This document shows, one piece after another, positions 63,042 to 64,000 of a stretch of DNA of 64,000 bases; position 1 is the first letter of the stretch; each line of letters opens with the position of its first letter. Source of the DNA: Streptomyces sp. NRRL WC-3618 (GTDB lineage: Bacteria > Actinomycetota > Actinomycetes > Streptomycetales > Streptomycetaceae); NCBI RefSeq assembly GCF_001280005.1, contig NZ_LGDW01000348.1, forward strand, positions 62,001 through 126,000, in the 5' to 3' direction. A program made the translations under genes and the position numbers. The notes beneath the pieces were generated by a model. It saw only the letters and a list, made by a program, of their open reading frames with translations. It ran no database searches and was not told where the DNA came from.

Positions 63042-63490
63042 CGGGTCGGGTTCAGTACGGCTTGTGATCGCCCCGCCCTTTTGGGCCTCGGCGCGGGAGG
63101 CTGCCGTCGGGTTGCCGACACCGTCTCGTGGCGGTGTCGGCATCGGCATCGGCGCGGGGCTCGGCCCCTTCGGGGGCTTCCGGGCCCGGACAGATCACAC
63201 CGCCGGGCAGGCGGCGATGCACGACTCGCGGTCGAGGAAGCGGTCGGAGGCAGTGACCGGCCTGTTGACGGCGGTGGCATGATCGCGCGGCTCTGAGCGG
63301 TCGCGCGGGACGGGGGCCACTGGCCCCCGGGGTCATCGGCCCCTAGCCGGGCGGCGCCTTCGGGCGGGGACCAGCGGGCTCTCAGTCTGCGGAGCCCCTG
63401 CCCAAACCGCCCCTCCCCCTCTCCCCCCGATTCTCCCCGTCAGGGCAAACCCGTTCGCCGGACAGGCGCGCGCTCTGCTTGGCTCACCCC
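63042..63490. other. 449-bp intergenic region with hairpins
   Basis: No protein-like frame on either strand. A hairpin CCGACACCG...CGGTGTCGG (63115-63123 and 63132-63140, 8-nt loop) can terminate the hydroxylase transcript. A second, GGGGGCCACTGGCCCCC, lies at about 63312-63328. The pyrimidine-rich stretch 63400-63440 precedes the acetyltransferase gene and may be its promoter region. Confidence 0.5.
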
Positions 63491-63922
63491 ATGAGCGATC
63501 TCGATCTCCGTATCCGCCACGCCACCCTCTCGGACATCGACACCGTGCTGCGGTTCTGGCGCGACGCCGCAGAGGGAACGAGCATCAGCGACGACCACGA
63601 CGGCGTCACCCGCCTCATCACACGCGACCCCGAGGCCCTGCTCCTCGCGGAGCGCGACGGCGTCCTCGCCGGCACCGTCATAGCCGGCTTCGACGGCTGG
63701 CGGTGCTGCGCGTACCGACTGGCCGTACACCCCGGCCACCGTCGGCAAGGCATCGCCACCGCCCTGCTCGAAGCCGCGGAACAGCGCTTCGCCGCGCTGG
63801 GCGGCCGACGCGTCGACGCGATGGTCCTGGAGGCCAACGAACAGGCCCACCACACCTGGGCCGCGCGCGCCTACCATCGTGAGGACCACTGGCGACGCTG
63901 GGTGAAACCTCTCACCGACTGA
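63491..63922 (+). CDS. GNAT-family N-acetyltransferase
   Basis: A 143-residue GNAT protein with LRIRHATLSDIDTVLRFWRD at the start, the acetyl-CoA-binding motif RLAVHPGHRRQGIATALLEA (motif A, R/Q-x-x-G-x-A) and the late VDAMVLEANEQAHHTWAARA. ATG 63491 was chosen over the codon at 63479. The substrate (amine, amino acid or antibiotic) is not evident. It is an isolated gene, with a further start codon following about 55 bp downstream. Confidence 0.93.
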   Translation: MSDLDLRIRHATLSDIDTVLRFWRDAAEGTSISDDHDGVTRLITRDPEALLLAERDGVLAGTVIAGFDGWRCCAYRLAVHPGHRRQGIATALLEAAEQRFAALGGRRVDAMVLEANEQAHHTWAARAYHREDHWRRWVKPLTD

Positions 63923-63977
63923 GCTATTTTGCGCATCCTTTACTATTGGTGGACCAGTTACTTCTCCGGGGAAAGGT

Positions 63978-64000
63978 GTGAGCGTCCGCCCATGGGCGAG
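63978..64000 (+). CDS. start of a further gene, cut by the right edge
   Basis: GTG 63978 follows GGGGAAAGG with about 5-nt spacing and reads VSVRPWA to the window end; an ATG at 63992 is an alternative. Upstream lies ATTGGTGGACCAGTTA (63945-63960), where TGGT-GG-ACCA is a dyad of the kind bound by GntR/FadR-type regulators. The first residues and the dyad make a GntR-family regulator plausible, but only seven codons are visible. Confidence 0.35.

Noticed and set aside
63052..63336. 94-codon minus-strand frame in the gap after the hydroxylase
   Set aside because: Pro/Arg-rich and overlapping hairpins; no start signal or homology recognised.

Overview
The window is high-GC actinobacterial chromosome. 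Gene families, GTG/TTG starts, ATGA stop-start overlaps and the spore-pigment locus all point to a Streptomyces. I place about 70 protein-coding genes, one riboswitch, several long inverted repeats and terminators, one probable gene remnant, and no rRNA, tRNA, CRISPR array or insertion sequence. From memory the order of the left and middle part (DNA ligase, phosphofructokinase, urease, biotin genes) resembles the SCO12xx region of S. coelicolor; I could not check this.

Layout. 1-5.7 kb: XRE-cupin regulator (cut by the left edge), thioredoxin-reductase-like flavoprotein, ATP-dependent DNA ligase plus NUDIX hydrolase, succinate-semialdehyde dehydrogenase, small conserved protein. 5.7-12.9 kb: acyl-CoA dehydrogenase with divergent TetR regulator, peptide deformylase, the murT-gatD lipid II amidation pair, pfkA and a CtaG-like membrane protein. 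13-16.6 kb: a DUF6777-type lipoprotein carrying a PASTA-like repeat, followed by a Ser/Thr kinase that has a different extracellular domain. 16.6-20.8 kb: a LytS/LytTR two-component system wrapped around a YjcH/ActP-like transporter pair. 20.9-25.6 kb: Lrp, dimethylargininase and ornithine aminotransferase, an acyltransferase and an epimerase. 25.7-34.2 kb: secreted tripeptidyl-aminopeptidase-like hydrolase, complete urease operon ureABCFGD interrupted by a 151-bp inverted-repeat element, and a TetR/membrane-protein pair with repeated operator-like boxes. 34.3-36.8 kb: orphan YefM/Phd-type antitoxin divergent from a clpP paralogue, then a c-di-AMP (ydaO) riboswitch ahead of an NlpC/P60 hydrolase. 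36.8-38.9 kb: decayed LysE-like remnant and a whiJ-type trio (RsbW-like ATPase, XRE/DUF5753 regulator with a TTA codon, DUF397 protein). 39-43.4 kb: bioF divergent from bioBAD. 43.4-47.3 kb: TTA-containing LuxR regulator, secreted lipase, methyltransferase. 47.3-48 kb: toxin-antitoxin module with a 20-bp palindromic operator. 48-51.5 kb: MacB/FtsX-type ABC transporter. 52-53.4 kb: small repeat-bearing secreted protein with a class F-type sortase. 53.5-63 kb: beta-helix protein, O-methyltransferase and a complete whiE-type spore-pigment type II polyketide cluster. 63.5-64 kb: GNAT acetyltransferase and the start of one more gene.

How parts work together. Several units fit the sporulation and cell-envelope life style: the whiE-type pigment operon (SchA/CurD protein, cupin, KS-alpha, chain-length factor, ACP, aromatase, cyclase on the minus strand, FAD hydroxylase divergent), the riboswitch-controlled NlpC/P60 wall hydrolase, MurT/GatD, the sortase pair, and the bldA-type (TTA) control of two regulators. 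Termination at convergent junctions uses either very long perfect hairpins (15, 22 and 26 bp stems at 25644, 55720 and 34192) or an interspersed element of about 76 bp present three times between 5.6 and 12 kb.
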